DNA from: Janthinobacterium sp. B9-8
GTDB lineage: Bacteria; Pseudomonadota; Gammaproteobacteria; Burkholderiales; Chitinibacteraceae
Direction of reading: 5' to 3'
Assembly: GCF_000969645.2 (NCBI RefSeq)
Contig: NZ_CP014222.1
Location: 2,731,740 to 2,795,739, forward strand
DNA: 64,000 nucleotides
The notes below the pieces were generated by a model that saw only the letters and a list, made by a program, of their open reading frames with translations, was not told where the DNA came from and ran no database searches. The translations under genes and the position numbers were made by a program. This document shows, piece by piece, positions 16,485 through 25,094 of the stretch. Within the stretch, counting starts at the first letter, position 1, and every line of letters starts with the position of its first letter.

Positions 16485-16966
16485 ACCTTTATTTACTCAT
16501 CAGCGTGCTGGCCAGCCTCTTTGCGGCGCTCAGCATTGCCCTGTTCAATCGAAACAGCAAAGCCCATAGCACAAGCATTTCTATTTTTGCCTACGCCTTA
16601 ACAGTCTGTTACGGCCTCACAGCGATCCGCCTTCTGCTGGGGATCACGCCCGCCAGTGCGCCGCTGACCTTTTTACTGCTGTTTAGCGGCCTGTATTTCT
16701 GCTTTAAGCGCGGCAATGTCAGCGATTTATGGGCTGCTTTGGCATGGCCCATCCGGAAATTTCTAAACAAGGAGCCTCACATTGAACACCTCACCCCAGC
16801 TCTCCCCACACTTCAGCCTGCGCGAATTCACCGCCAGCCAAACCGCAGCGCAGTACAACATCGACAACAGCCTGCCCGTAAACATGCTCGAAAACGCGGC
16901 GTACACCTGCCAGCAACTCGAAAAAGTCCGGGCAATACTCGGAAACAATCCCCTCATTATTACTAG
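16481..16966 (+). CDS. phage holin-like membrane protein, second, with basic tail overlapping the endolysin
   Basis: Starting at ATG 16481 this frame encodes 161 residues. The first 95 form three hydrophobic segments (about 2-22, 33-52, 58-75) followed by KRGNVSDLWAALAWPIRKFL, as in P2-type lysis-region holins. The remaining 60 or so residues are Arg/His/Pro-rich and lie in another frame over the first 185 bases of the endolysin. The tail may be real or may mark a lost stop codon; known holins of this type usually end near the endolysin start. The pair of membrane genes fits a holin/antiholin set. Confidence 0.65.
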   Translation: MNLYLLISVLASLFAALSIALFNRNSKAHSTSISIFAYALTVCYGLTAIRLLLGITPASAPLTFLLLFSGLYFCFKRGNVSDLWAALAWPIRKFLNKEPHIEHLTPALPTLQPARIHRQPNRSAVQHRQQPARKHARKRGVHLPATRKSPGNTRKQSPHYY

Positions 16967-17246
16967 CGGCTGGCGTAACTCCACATTAAATAAGGCGGTA
17001 GGAGGCAGTGCCAGCAGCGATCACGCCACCGCCCGCGCTGTAGATATTCGCTGTCCGAAGTTTGGCACGGCCAGAACGATTGCAAGGGTATTGGCCGCCT
17101 CTGATATCGAGTTCGATCAATTGATTTTAGAGTCCCCCACACTGCCGGGCGCATGGGTGCATATCGGCTTTCGTAAAGGGGCCAACCGGCGGCAAGTGCT
17201 GACCAAGTTTGCCGGGGATAAAACCTATTACGCGGGGGTTAAATGA
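16782..17246 (+). CDS. endolysin, M15-family peptidase
   Basis: 154 residues from a TTG start with GGAG eight bases upstream. The fold is a D-Ala-D-Ala carboxypeptidase-like M15 domain: ITSGWRNSTLNKAVGG, then SDHATARAVDI (zinc-binding His and Asp), then WVHIGF (third zinc ligand). It cuts peptide cross-links of peptidoglycan after holin action. No signal sequence is present, so release depends on the holins. It overlaps the i-spanin start by four bases. Confidence 0.88.
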   Translation: MNTSPQLSPHFSLREFTASQTAAQYNIDNSLPVNMLENAAYTCQQLEKVRAILGNNPLIITSGWRNSTLNKAVGGSASSDHATARAVDIRCPKFGTARTIARVLAASDIEFDQLILESPTLPGAWVHIGFRKGANRRQVLTKFAGDKTYYAGVK

Positions 17247-17701
17247 GCCGACTCACCGCCCTTGCCCTTGTTGCTTTGTGCTTTCTGTCCGCGCTGCTGA
17301 TTGCCATCAATTTACACCAGGGCCAAAAGCACAAAGCCGAGCTGCTGCAACTGGAATTAAACGCCAGCGAACAAGACAAGGCCCAGCAAGCGGCCTTGCT
17401 TGAACAGCTTTACAAAGCCAGCAGCGACAACGACGCCGCCCAGGCTGATTTACGCAGCAGCATTGAAAGCGTCAACACCGCGCTTCTTAAGAACAAACGC
17501 GCTATGGAGCAACTTAAAAATGAAAGCAAAGAAGTCAGGGACTGGTCTGATACTCGCTTGCCTGCTGATGTTATCCGCCTGCGCCAGCGCCCCGAAATCG
17601 CCAGCGGTGCAGCTTATCGGGATTGGCTGTCCCACCGTGACAGCCTGCCGCCTGCCAGCGAGCCAAGCCAGGACCAACGGCGAACTGAGTCTGGCGATTG
17701 A
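17243..17701 (+). CDS. i-spanin (Rz / P2 LysB type)
   Basis: 152 residues: an N-terminal membrane anchor (about 4-22) followed by a long Gln/Ala/Leu-rich periplasmic coiled coil (about 28-110) and a DTRLPADVIRLRQRP motif common to Rz-type proteins. It spans the periplasm from the inner membrane and pairs with the outer-membrane lipoprotein encoded in the +1 frame inside it. Together they fuse the membranes in the last step of lysis. Confidence 0.85.
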   Translation: MSRLTALALVALCFLSALLIAINLHQGQKHKAELLQLELNASEQDKAQQAALLEQLYKASSDNDAAQADLRSSIESVNTALLKNKRAMEQLKNESKEVRDWSDTRLPADVIRLRQRPEIASGAAYRDWLSHRDSLPPASEPSQDQRRTESGD

Positions 17702-17783
17702 TGATCTGGAAGCCGCATGGCACAGCTGCGCGGCACAAGTCGATATGATCCAAAGCTGCCAAGCGAAAATGCAACATGATTAA
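17520..17783 (+). CDS. o-spanin lipoprotein (Rz1 type), nested in the Rz gene
   Basis: The frame read from ATG 17520 gives about 87 residues starting MKAKKSGTGLILACLLMLSAC: a classic signal sequence with lipobox LSAC. The mature part is short and Pro/Cys-bearing. The gene begins within Rz in another frame and ends 82 bases past it, the usual embedded or overlapping Rz/Rz1 arrangement. The product is anchored in the outer membrane and binds the i-spanin. A longer upstream frame (from 17400) is unlikely because it would bury the signal peptide. Confidence 0.8.
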   Translation: MKAKKSGTGLILACLLMLSACASAPKSPAVQLIGIGCPTVTACRLPASQARTNGELSLAIDDLEAAWHSCAAQVDMIQSCQAKMQHD

Positions 17784-18237
17784 GCCCGCCGACCTGCGCG
17801 AATACCTCTCTAAAACAGTCAGCCACCTTGCCCACAACCCCGATAAGCTCGCCATTTTTATTGATGAAGGCAAACTGATTGCCACGGCGGGCAAGTCGCT
17901 TTCCTTTGAATATCAATACACCCTAAACGCCATCATTCAGGATTACGCCGACCACCCTGACACCATTATGGTGCCGGTGCTGGCTTGGGTAAGCAGCAAT
18001 CAGCCCGAGCTGTTTAGTAATGTCGATAAACGCCAGAACGGCATTAGCTTTGAAGCAGATATCCTGAACCACAACACCATCGACCTTTCGATTAAAATCA
18101 ATCTGACTGAGCGCGTGGTCGTGCGAGAGGTAGACGGCAAGCCCGTCATCACCCATTACGGCGAGCCGCCGCTGGATGAATACGCGGGCAAAGACTGGGC
18201 TTTATTCTTGCGCGATCAGCCGTGGCCAGTTGAATGA
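17776..18237 (+). CDS. R: tail completion protein (P2 gpR type)
   Basis: 153 residues starting MIKPADLREYLSKTV, with SFEYQYTLNAIIQDYADHPDTI and the C-terminal RVVVREVDGKPVITHYGEPPL typical of gpR. It helps finish the tail so that it can join the head. It overlaps Rz1 upstream and S downstream (ATGA), so it is translated from the same late message. Confidence 0.92.
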   Translation: MIKPADLREYLSKTVSHLAHNPDKLAIFIDEGKLIATAGKSLSFEYQYTLNAIIQDYADHPDTIMVPVLAWVSSNQPELFSNVDKRQNGISFEADILNHNTIDLSIKINLTERVVVREVDGKPVITHYGEPPLDEYAGKDWALFLRDQPWPVE

Positions 18238-18686
18238 GCGACAACTTTAAAGCGCTGGAAGGCTGGGCTTCAGGCTTGCTTGGCAATCTGGACGCCAAAG
18301 CATTACGCGGCATGAATAAGCGCCTCGCTACTGAGCTGCGTAAACGCCAGCAAGCCCACATCGCTGCCAACCAAAACCCGGACGGCACGCCCTACGCACC
18401 ACGCTTGCCGCAGATGCGAAAGAAAGGCGGACGCATCAAGCGCAAGATGTTTACCAAGCTGCGCACCGCCCGCCATCTTAAAACCCAAAGCACCGCCAAC
18501 GGGGCCGCCGTACATTTCAGCCCCAGCGCCAACCGCCTTGCCCGCGTTCACCAGTTTGGTTTGGTCGATACCGTCAATGCCAAGCGCGGCATCAGGCACA
18601 AATACGCAGCGCGTGAATTGCTGGGGTTTAGTCAAAGCGACGACGAACTGATCGCCGAAACGATCCTTGCCCAAATCAGCAAGTAA
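18234..18686 (+). CDS. S: phage virion morphogenesis / tail completion protein (P2 gpS type)
   Basis: 150 residues with the gpS signature NQNPDGTPYAPRLPQMRKKGGRIKRKMF and the C-terminal YAARELLGFSQSDDELI. It acts with gpR in tail completion. The start overlaps the R stop. The stop is followed within a few bases by the candidate Ogr site for the V operon. Confidence 0.92.
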   Translation: MSDNFKALEGWASGLLGNLDAKALRGMNKRLATELRKRQQAHIAANQNPDGTPYAPRLPQMRKKGGRIKRKMFTKLRTARHLKTQSTANGAAVHFSPSANRLARVHQFGLVDTVNAKRGIRHKYAARELLGFSQSDDELIAETILAQISK

Positions 18687-18705
18687 TGTAAAAGCCCGCC
18701 TCACA
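18687..18705 (+). promoter_or_regulatory. candidate Ogr activator site before V
   Basis: TGT (18687-18689) and ACA (18703-18705) are separated by 13 bases, the same spacing as at 12635 and 23820. It lies in the short gap before the baseplate operon, where P2 has its V promoter. It is close to the V start, leaving little leader if Ogr binds around -55, so this is the weakest of the three. Confidence 0.45.
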
Positions 18706-18751
18706 CCCGCCCGTGCGTGAACATCGCGCACCGGCGCGGCACTATGGCGCA

Positions 18752-19429
18752 ATGAATCAAACAGCCGAACATTCCCGAATTTTAGAAAGCCTGATCCGCA
18801 TCGGCACCGTGGCCGAAGTGGATCACACCAACGCGCTCTGCCGTGTGCAAAGCGGCGAGCTGCTGACCGACTGGCTGCCGTGGCTGACCCGCCGGGCCGG
18901 TACTGTCCGCAGCTGGAGTCCGCCCAGCATCGGCGAGCAAGTCGTTATGTTGAGCCAGTCGGGCGAAGTGGGCGCGGGCGTGGTGTTGCCTGGGCTGTTT
19001 TCAGATGCGATGCCTGCGCCCAGCTCAGCCGCCGCCGTCACTTGTGTGGTCTTTCCGGACGGGGCGCTGGTCAGCTACAACCACGACAGCGGCGCACTCA
19101 GTGCCACCGGCATTCAAACCGCCATCATTCAAGCCTCTGTAAAAATCACTGCTGAATGCCCGGAAACTGAAACCACCGGCAATCTCACCGTGGGTGGTGA
19201 TCTGGTCATTAAGGGCGACAGCACATTTGAAGGGAAGGCGGCGGTGCTTGGCGCATTCAGCTACGCCGCAGGCATGAGCGGTACTGGCGGGGAAGGGGGC
19301 GGTGCGACCACGATCACCGGCCCGATTACCCAAAGCGGTGGCGCGATCACCAGTAATGGCGTGGCTCTGGATTCGCATACCCACGGTGGCGTAGAACACG
19401 GTGGCAGCAATACCGGCGGGCCAACCTAA
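18752..19429 (+). CDS. V: baseplate spike protein (P2 gpV type)
   Basis: About 225 residues from ATG 18752; an upstream in-frame start would add a non-homologous Arg-rich leader. The OB-fold part has RIGTVAEVDH, DWLPWLTRRAG and SPPSIGEQVVMLS. The C-terminal beta-helical spike ends with SHTHGG, the HxH site that binds iron at the P2 spike tip. It punctures the outer membrane. It is the phage homologue of the gp5 part of VgrG, so this element encodes two spike systems. Confidence 0.93.
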   Translation: MNQTAEHSRILESLIRIGTVAEVDHTNALCRVQSGELLTDWLPWLTRRAGTVRSWSPPSIGEQVVMLSQSGEVGAGVVLPGLFSDAMPAPSSAAAVTCVVFPDGALVSYNHDSGALSATGIQTAIIQASVKITAECPETETTGNLTVGGDLVIKGDSTFEGKAAVLGAFSYAAGMSGTGGEGGGATTITGPITQSGGAITSNGVALDSHTHGGVEHGGSNTGGPT

Positions 19430-19779
19430 TGGCGGGCCTGAACAAGCACAGCGGCCATGCGATTGATGATCTGGCCCATATCCAGCAATCAGTGGCCGAT
19501 GTGCTCACCACCCCGCTGGGCAGCCGCTTAATGCGCCGCGACTATGGCTCTGAAATCCCCGCGCTGATCGATCAGCCTTTAAACGGGGCCACCCGCTTAC
19601 GCGTCATGGCTGCAACCGCCACCGCGCTTAAAAAGTGGGAACCGCGTATCCGCGCCCAGCGCGTCACTTTAGAGCAGAGCCAGCAACACGGCGCACTCAG
19701 CGTCACCGTAGAAGCCGAGCGCATTGATGGTCCGCGCGGCCAGCAGCCGGTGGCGCTTTCTATTCCTCTGCGAGCCTAA
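19429..19779 (+). CDS. W: baseplate assembly protein (P2 gpW type)
   Basis: 116 residues of the gp25-like fold. The conserved stretch LTTPLGSRLMRRDYGSEIPALID marks the family, and the C-terminal strand SIPLRA closes it. It links the baseplate hub to wedges and starts sheath assembly. The start overlaps the V stop. Confidence 0.94.
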   Translation: MAGLNKHSGHAIDDLAHIQQSVADVLTTPLGSRLMRRDYGSEIPALIDQPLNGATRLRVMAATATALKKWEPRIRAQRVTLEQSQQHGALSVTVEAERIDGPRGQQPVALSIPLRA

Positions 19780-19782
19780 GCC

Positions 19783-20682
19783 ATGAAAAGCCAAGAAGTA
19801 GACCTCTCCCGCCTGCCCCCGCCCAACCTGATCGAGGCGCTGGATTTTGAAACGATCTTTAATGAACGCAAAGCGGCACTGATTGCGCTCTATCCCGATG
19901 CAGCCGCCGTGCTTACTTTGGAATCTGAACCACTCACCAAGCTGTTACAAGAGAATGCTTACCGTGAAGTGATCCAGCGGCAACGCATTAACGAGCGCGG
20001 CGCGGCTTGTATGCTGGCGTTTAGCCAGGGGACCGATTTAGACCATCTGGTGGCTAATTTTAATGTACAGCGCTTTGTCATCTCGCCAGCCAATCCAAAC
20101 GCGGTACCGCCCACCGATGCGGTTTTAGAATCTGATAATTCATTACGCGCACGGGGCCAGCGGGCTTTTGAAGGCTTAAGCGTGGCAGGACCAAGGTCTG
20201 CTTATATCTTCCATGCTTTATCGGCGGACGCCCGTGTGGCCGACGCCAGCGCGATCAGTCCCCTGCCCTGTGAAGTGGTGGTCAGCGTGCTGGCGAATGA
20301 TGGCGACGGCAGCGCCCCTGCTGATTTGCTCAGCAAAGTCAGGCTGCTGCTATCGGGCGAAGATGTGCGCCCCGTGGGCGACCGGCTTACCGTGCAGTCG
20401 GCCAGCATCGTGAATTACGCCGTCACTGCCGTTTTATATCTTTACCAAGGCCCGGAAAAAGGCCCGATTTTAGAAGCCGCCCACGCCCAGCTTAAAAAAT
20501 ACATCAGCACCCAGCGCCGCATGGGGCGCGATATCCGGCAATCAGCCATCTTTGCCGCGCTGCATGTGGAAGGCGTGCAGCGGGTCGAACTCGTGTCGCC
20601 GGCTAAAGATGTGGTGCTTGATGAAACACAGGCCGCGCACTGCACCGCCGTGGAAATCAGCGTCGGCGGCATCGATGACTAA
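19783..20682 (+). CDS. J: baseplate assembly protein (P2 gpJ type)
   Basis: 299 residues with the gpJ pattern: LDFETIFNERKAALIALYP, ARGQRAFEGLSVAGPRSAYIFHAL, and a C-terminal IRQSAIFAALHVEGVQRVEL. It forms the baseplate wedge together with W and I. Its last codons overlap the ATG of gene I. Confidence 0.94.
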   Translation: MKSQEVDLSRLPPPNLIEALDFETIFNERKAALIALYPDAAAVLTLESEPLTKLLQENAYREVIQRQRINERGAACMLAFSQGTDLDHLVANFNVQRFVISPANPNAVPPTDAVLESDNSLRARGQRAFEGLSVAGPRSAYIFHALSADARVADASAISPLPCEVVVSVLANDGDGSAPADLLSKVRLLLSGEDVRPVGDRLTVQSASIVNYAVTAVLYLYQGPEKGPILEAAHAQLKKYISTQRRMGRDIRQSAIFAALHVEGVQRVELVSPAKDVVLDETQAAHCTAVEISVGGIDD

Positions 20683-21223
20683 ATCACTGCTGCCGACCGG
20701 ATCAAGCAAGTTAGAGCGCGCCATCGCCCAAAGCTGCCAATCAGGCCAGGAATTGCCCATTTTGCTGGCGGCACTTTGGAATGCCGACACCTGCCCCAAA
20801 GCCGCCTTACCGTATTTAGCCTGGGCTTTCTCAGTGGACCGATGGGATGAAAACTGGAGCGAGCCGGTGCAGCGGGAGGTGATCCGGCAATCGTTCTTTG
20901 TGCATCAGCACAAGGGCACCATCGGCGCACTTAAACGCATCGTCGAGCCGCTGGGCTATCGCTTAGAGATCACCGAATGGTGGGAAGAAAACCCCGTCGG
21001 CCCGCGTGGCACCTTCAGGCTGGAAGTCAAAACCGTAGAGCACGGCATTACCGAAGAAACCCAGATCGAGCTGAATTACTTAATCGATGAAGCCAAGCCA
21101 CTCTCGCGCCATTTAATAGAAATGAATATCAGCGTCGAGCCACGCGGCCTGATCTATATCGGCGTCGGCCAATACCAGGGCGAAGTCATCAACATCTATC
21201 CCAAGGCAATCGACACCCTATGA
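20675..21223 (+). CDS. I: tail protein I (P2 gpI type)
   Basis: About 182 residues beginning MTKSLLPTGSSKLERAIAQS at ATG 20675, inside the end of J. LPYLAWAFSVDRWDENWSE and HQHKGTIGALKRIVEPLGY are diagnostic of gpI. It is a wedge protein that connects the baseplate to the tail fibre. The frame is open further upstream, but that part only shadows J. Confidence 0.93.
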   Translation: MTKSLLPTGSSKLERAIAQSCQSGQELPILLAALWNADTCPKAALPYLAWAFSVDRWDENWSEPVQREVIRQSFFVHQHKGTIGALKRIVEPLGYRLEITEWWEENPVGPRGTFRLEVKTVEHGITEETQIELNYLIDEAKPLSRHLIEMNISVEPRGLIYIGVGQYQGEVINIYPKAIDTL

Positions 21224-23277
21224 GCCAAAAATACTTTGCAATCCTGACCACCTACGGCGAAGCCCAGATCGCCGAAGCCACCGCGCAAAAAAAGACCATC
21301 CATATTGAAAAAATGGCCGTAGGCGATGGCGGCGGCAACGACACCACCCCGGATGAAAACCAAACCCAGCTGATCAAAGAGAACTACCGCAGCGCTTTAA
21401 ACTCGCTCAAATCCGAAGCGGGCAAAAACACAGTGATTGCTGAACTCATCATTAAAGAGAATATCGGCGGCTGGTGGATTCGGGAAATGGGGATCTATGA
21501 CGACAAAGGCGGCCTGATCGCCGTCGCCAACTGCCCGGCCAGCTACAAGCCGCAATTAGAAGAAGGCTCGGGCAAGGTGCAAACCTTAAGAATGGTGTTT
21601 GTCGTCAGCAACACCGCCGCCGTCACTATCAGCGTCAGCCAGGATATTGGGATCGCCAGCATTGAGCTGGTCGAAGAAACCATGAAGCAGCATATTGCCG
21701 ATGACGATCCGCATTCAAAAGATTACTACAACAAAAAAATCACCGACAAAACCAACGCCGACCTAAGGCAAGACCTCAGCGCCGCCGCAGTCAAAGAGGG
21801 AGACCGTGGCCGCGATGAAGCGATCCATCATGCAGATGAAGCAGACAGCGCCCACAGCCAGGCCGCAGACCCGCACCCGCAATACACCACCGAAGGTGAA
21901 ACCAGGGGGCTGATTCAAGAGCACGTCAACGCGCCTAACCCGCACGGTGAACACTATTACCTGAAGAGCGAAGCGGATGAAAGATACCCAATACTTGGAG
22001 CGTATTTAGGAAAATCACTTTCTATCAATGGCGTATACAACTCGAATGCGGAATTGTTTTCTGAAGGCGGTTTGTATAGCTGGACACAGGGCGCATTCCA
22101 CAATTACACCCAATTTCCCCTGGACAACAAAGCGTCCTGGCTTGTCTCACAAAGAACCCAGTATTCCCAAGGCTATTCGATCCTGAGCAGGATCGGCACC
22201 TATCGCAATGGCTACGCTTACGGGGCGTCCATCGTCTTTCAAATGACGGGCGAGGGGGATTTAGCGCTGGGGCGCTGGGAGATGCGCCAGGATAGTACGC
22301 TGCTGACAAAAAACCTGACGCTGAATCAAGCTACCGAAGCCGCTGATTTTTCGCGGGTGGTGTTTGAAAAAAAGAACCCCAGCGCGACCAAGCAAATTTT
22401 AGGGGCGATTACCTGGGATTCATTCAGGGATGTTTCCGCCGTTTCCAATGTCGCCGCCATCTGGGCAGAGGGCGCGGGTACAGCGGCCAATTGGGGCGAG
22501 TTGCACTTTGGCATTACCACCAATGGCGACGGCAACCTGCCGACTAAAATCATGTCGATCAGCGATGGCCGTGTTCTGACCAGCCAGCTGCATACCTATT
22601 ACTTAAAATCACGCGATCCAGCGGGCAGTATTGCGGATAGGGCCAGAGATTACGATGGCGTATCGAGCCTGCTGCGCTGGCAAAACTACGGCAACGGCCA
22701 TGTGATCTTTGACGGCAGCAATGGCTTATCCCCCAGTGGCGGTGGAGTTAGCGTAGCCAATGCCACCGAGCCTTGGAGAGAAGCCTTCCCCGTTTTAATG
22801 GGCTGGAATGGTGAGAATACCCATGGTGTACGTGTTGACTCATGCCGAACGGCTGACAAGCTGCTCGATGGCTCTTTCGGCGTACCAACCGGCGTCCCCG
22901 TCCCATGGCCCAGCAACACCCCGCCCGCTGGCTGGATCTTTTTACAGGGCCAGGGCATTAACCCAGCCGAAGCCCCTGTCCTTGCTTCGCTCTACGGTGC
23001 CACCCTGCCCGACCTGCGCGGCATGTATATCTCAGGCTGGGATGCGGGGCGCGGTATTGATCCGGGGCGAACCGTATTGAGCTATCAGGCCGCCAATGTG
23101 GGCGAACACCAGCACACCGTCCCCTTTGATGATGGCGGCTGGCTGCCTTACTCAGGGGGAGGGGGCCAGCCAGGTGTTAACTATGTGCGACCCCAACCAC
23201 GGGCTACGGTAGACGGCCCACAGGGCAGAACACACCCGGATAACGTCGCATTTAATTACATCGTACGGTGGGGATAA
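21220..23277 (+). CDS. H: tail fibre protein (P2 gpH type)
   Basis: 685 residues. The N-terminal 150 are the conserved baseplate-binding fibre domain (MSQKYFAILTTYGEAQIAEA, ENIGGWWIREMGIYDD). A middle region has His-rich HIADDDPH/ADPHPQYTT repeats, a common trimerising pattern. The C-terminus ends with a collar-like tip (PAGWIFLQGQG, LPDLRGMYISGWDAG, a HQH motif, NVAFNYIVRW). It binds the host surface; the middle and tip set host range. It overlaps I by four bases and is followed by its assembly chaperone. Confidence 0.92.
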   Translation: MSQKYFAILTTYGEAQIAEATAQKKTIHIEKMAVGDGGGNDTTPDENQTQLIKENYRSALNSLKSEAGKNTVIAELIIKENIGGWWIREMGIYDDKGGLIAVANCPASYKPQLEEGSGKVQTLRMVFVVSNTAAVTISVSQDIGIASIELVEETMKQHIADDDPHSKDYYNKKITDKTNADLRQDLSAAAVKEGDRGRDEAIHHADEADSAHSQAADPHPQYTTEGETRGLIQEHVNAPNPHGEHYYLKSEADERYPILGAYLGKSLSINGVYNSNAELFSEGGLYSWTQGAFHNYTQFPLDNKASWLVSQRTQYSQGYSILSRIGTYRNGYAYGASIVFQMTGEGDLALGRWEMRQDSTLLTKNLTLNQATEAADFSRVVFEKKNPSATKQILGAITWDSFRDVSAVSNVAAIWAEGAGTAANWGELHFGITTNGDGNLPTKIMSISDGRVLTSQLHTYYLKSRDPAGSIADRARDYDGVSSLLRWQNYGNGHVIFDGSNGLSPSGGGVSVANATEPWREAFPVLMGWNGENTHGVRVDSCRTADKLLDGSFGVPTGVPVPWPSNTPPAGWIFLQGQGINPAEAPVLASLYGATLPDLRGMYISGWDAGRGIDPGRTVLSYQAANVGEHQHTVPFDDGGWLPYSGGGGQPGVNYVRPQPRATVDGPQGRTHPDNVAFNYIVRWG

Positions 23278-23281
23278 TCCA

Positions 23282-23815
23282 ATGCTTAAGAACATAATCA
23301 AACCAGAAACAAAACCCTTGCCGCCGGTTTCCTTCGATCAGGACGGCTTTGCCAGCCACGACGGCATCGTGCCTTGCTTCTGCCACGATACCCACACGCT
23401 CGAATATATCGGCAAGGCTGAAATGTGGGTGTCTAAAGATTGCGGCTTGCCTGCCGGTGCAGTGCTGGATGCGCCCAAAGTCAGACCCGCTAAAAACAAA
23501 GCCATCATTCGAAATAAGGCAGATCAGTGCTGGGCGCTGATCGAAGACTACCGGAAGATGATCGCTTACCAGACCAGCGACGGCGCGGCGCGTGTGCTGG
23601 ATACATTAGGCCCGATACCTGAAGGCTTCACCCTGCTGCCGTATTTTGAAGGGGCGGTCTGGAATGGTAAAAAATGGATCACGGAAGCTCAGCCCATCCC
23701 GCTGGTTTTAGACTCACCACCAGTCATCGCTGACGATCAATTGCTCGCCTTAAATGAAAAAGTAGAACGGCTTGAAAGCTTATTAGCGCAGGTTTTAAGC
23801 GAAACACCCGCCTAA
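23282..23815 (+). CDS. G: tail fibre assembly protein (P2 gpG type)
   Basis: 177 residues, four bases after H. The DUF4376/Tfa-like pattern is weak, but position, size and the C-terminal coiled coil (NEKVERLESLLAQVL) fit a fibre chaperone. It includes a PYFEGAVWNGKKWITEAQP segment like the W-x-G-x-x-W motifs of Tfa proteins. It would fold or trimerise gpH. Confidence 0.78.
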   Translation: MLKNIIKPETKPLPPVSFDQDGFASHDGIVPCFCHDTHTLEYIGKAEMWVSKDCGLPAGAVLDAPKVRPAKNKAIIRNKADQCWALIEDYRKMIAYQTSDGAARVLDTLGPIPEGFTLLPYFEGAVWNGKKWITEAQPIPLVLDSPPVIADDQLLALNEKVERLESLLAQVLSETPA

Positions 23816-23819
23816 GCGG

Positions 23820-23838
23820 TGTCGTTCAATGCTTCACA
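23820..23838 (+). promoter_or_regulatory. candidate Ogr activator site before FI
   Basis: TGT (23820-23822) and ACA (23836-23838) are separated by 13 bases, matching the 12635 and 18687 sites. It is about 70 bp before the sheath start, in the position of the P2 F promoter, and leaves room for a leader if transcription begins about 55 bp beyond its centre. Confidence 0.6.
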
Positions 23839-23906
23839 ATCCCCAGTGAAAGCCAAATAAAACAGAATCGCCCATGATGGCCCGGTCAATTCAAACCGAG
23901 GAAATC

Positions 23907-25079
23907 ATGGGCGATCAATTCCACCATGGTACGCGCGTTATCGAGATTAACGAGGGTACGCGCACCATTCAAACCATCAGCACCGCCGTCATCGGCCTGG
24001 TCTGCACCGCCCCCGATGCAGATGCAAAGTTCTTCCCGCTCAATCAGCCGGTACTGATCACCAACGTACAAAAAGCCATTGGCAAAGCAGGCACGAAAGG
24101 CACCATGCTGCGCACGCTCAATGCCATTGCTAAACAGACCAGCCCGATTGTCGTCATGGTGCGCGTCGAGCAAGGCAAAGACGAAAAAGAAACCGAGCAG
24201 AACATCATCGGCGGCACCGATGAAACGGGCCGCTTCACCGGCCTTAAAGCGCTACTCGCAGCCAACAGCATCGTGCATGTAAAGCCGCGTATTTTAGGGG
24301 TGCCAGGCTACGACACTTTACTGGTCGCCAATGAGCTGGCAACCATCTGCCAGAAGCTGCGCGGCTTTGCCTATATCAGCGCTCGCGGCTGCAATAGCGT
24401 GGAAGAAGCGCTGGAATACCGCGCCAACTTTGGCCAGCGCGAATTAATGATGATCTGGCCAGACTTTAAGAACCCCAACTGGTCCGGCCTGGATGATGAA
24501 GGCCTCGACTTAGCCGTCGCCTACGCCATCGGCTTACGCGCCAAACTGGATAAGGAAACCGGCTGGCATAAGACGCTTTCCAATGTGGTGATTAATGGCG
24601 TGACCGGCTTAAGCCAGGACGTATTCTGGGATCTGCAAGACCCGGACACCGACGCGGGCCTGCTCAATAGCAAAGACATCACCACCATTGTTCGCGCCAA
24701 AGGCTTTGTGTTCTGGGGCAACCGTACCCTGTCTACTGATCCGCTGTTTATGTTTGAGAACTACACCCGCAGTGCCCAAGTCATCGCCGACACCATGGGC
24801 GAGGCGCATATGTGGGCCATCGATCAGCCGATGACGCCAAGCTTAGCCAAAGACATTCTGGAAGGGATTAATGCAAAGGGCCGCGCCTGGGTTTCGGCGG
24901 GTTACTTGCTGGGCTTTAACGCCTGGCTGGATGTTGAGGCCAACGGGAAAGAGGATCTGAAGGCGGGCAAGCTCACCATCGATTACGACTACACCCCCGT
25001 CCCCCCTCTGGAAAACTTAGAGCTGCGCCAGCGCATCACCGATCAATATCTGATGAATTTTAGCGCCAGCGTCGGCTAA
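23907..25079 (+). CDS. FI: tail sheath protein (P2 gpFI type)
   Basis: About 390 residues from ATG 23907, preceded by GAGGAA. The N-terminus MGDQFHHGTRVIEINEGTRT matches P2 FI closely, which decides against the ATG at 23874. Later conserved parts include MMIWPDFKNPNW and the C-terminal TIDYDYTPVPPLENLELRQR. The subunits form the contractile sheath. It is first gene of the FI operon. Confidence 0.95.
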   Translation: MGDQFHHGTRVIEINEGTRTIQTISTAVIGLVCTAPDADAKFFPLNQPVLITNVQKAIGKAGTKGTMLRTLNAIAKQTSPIVVMVRVEQGKDEKETEQNIIGGTDETGRFTGLKALLAANSIVHVKPRILGVPGYDTLLVANELATICQKLRGFAYISARGCNSVEEALEYRANFGQRELMMIWPDFKNPNWSGLDDEGLDLAVAYAIGLRAKLDKETGWHKTLSNVVINGVTGLSQDVFWDLQDPDTDAGLLNSKDITTIVRAKGFVFWGNRTLSTDPLFMFENYTRSAQVIADTMGEAHMWAIDQPMTPSLAKDILEGINAKGRAWVSAGYLLGFNAWLDVEANGKEDLKAGKLTIDYDYTPVPPLENLELRQRITDQYLMNFSASVG

Positions 25080-25094
25080 TCAAGGGGAATCAAT

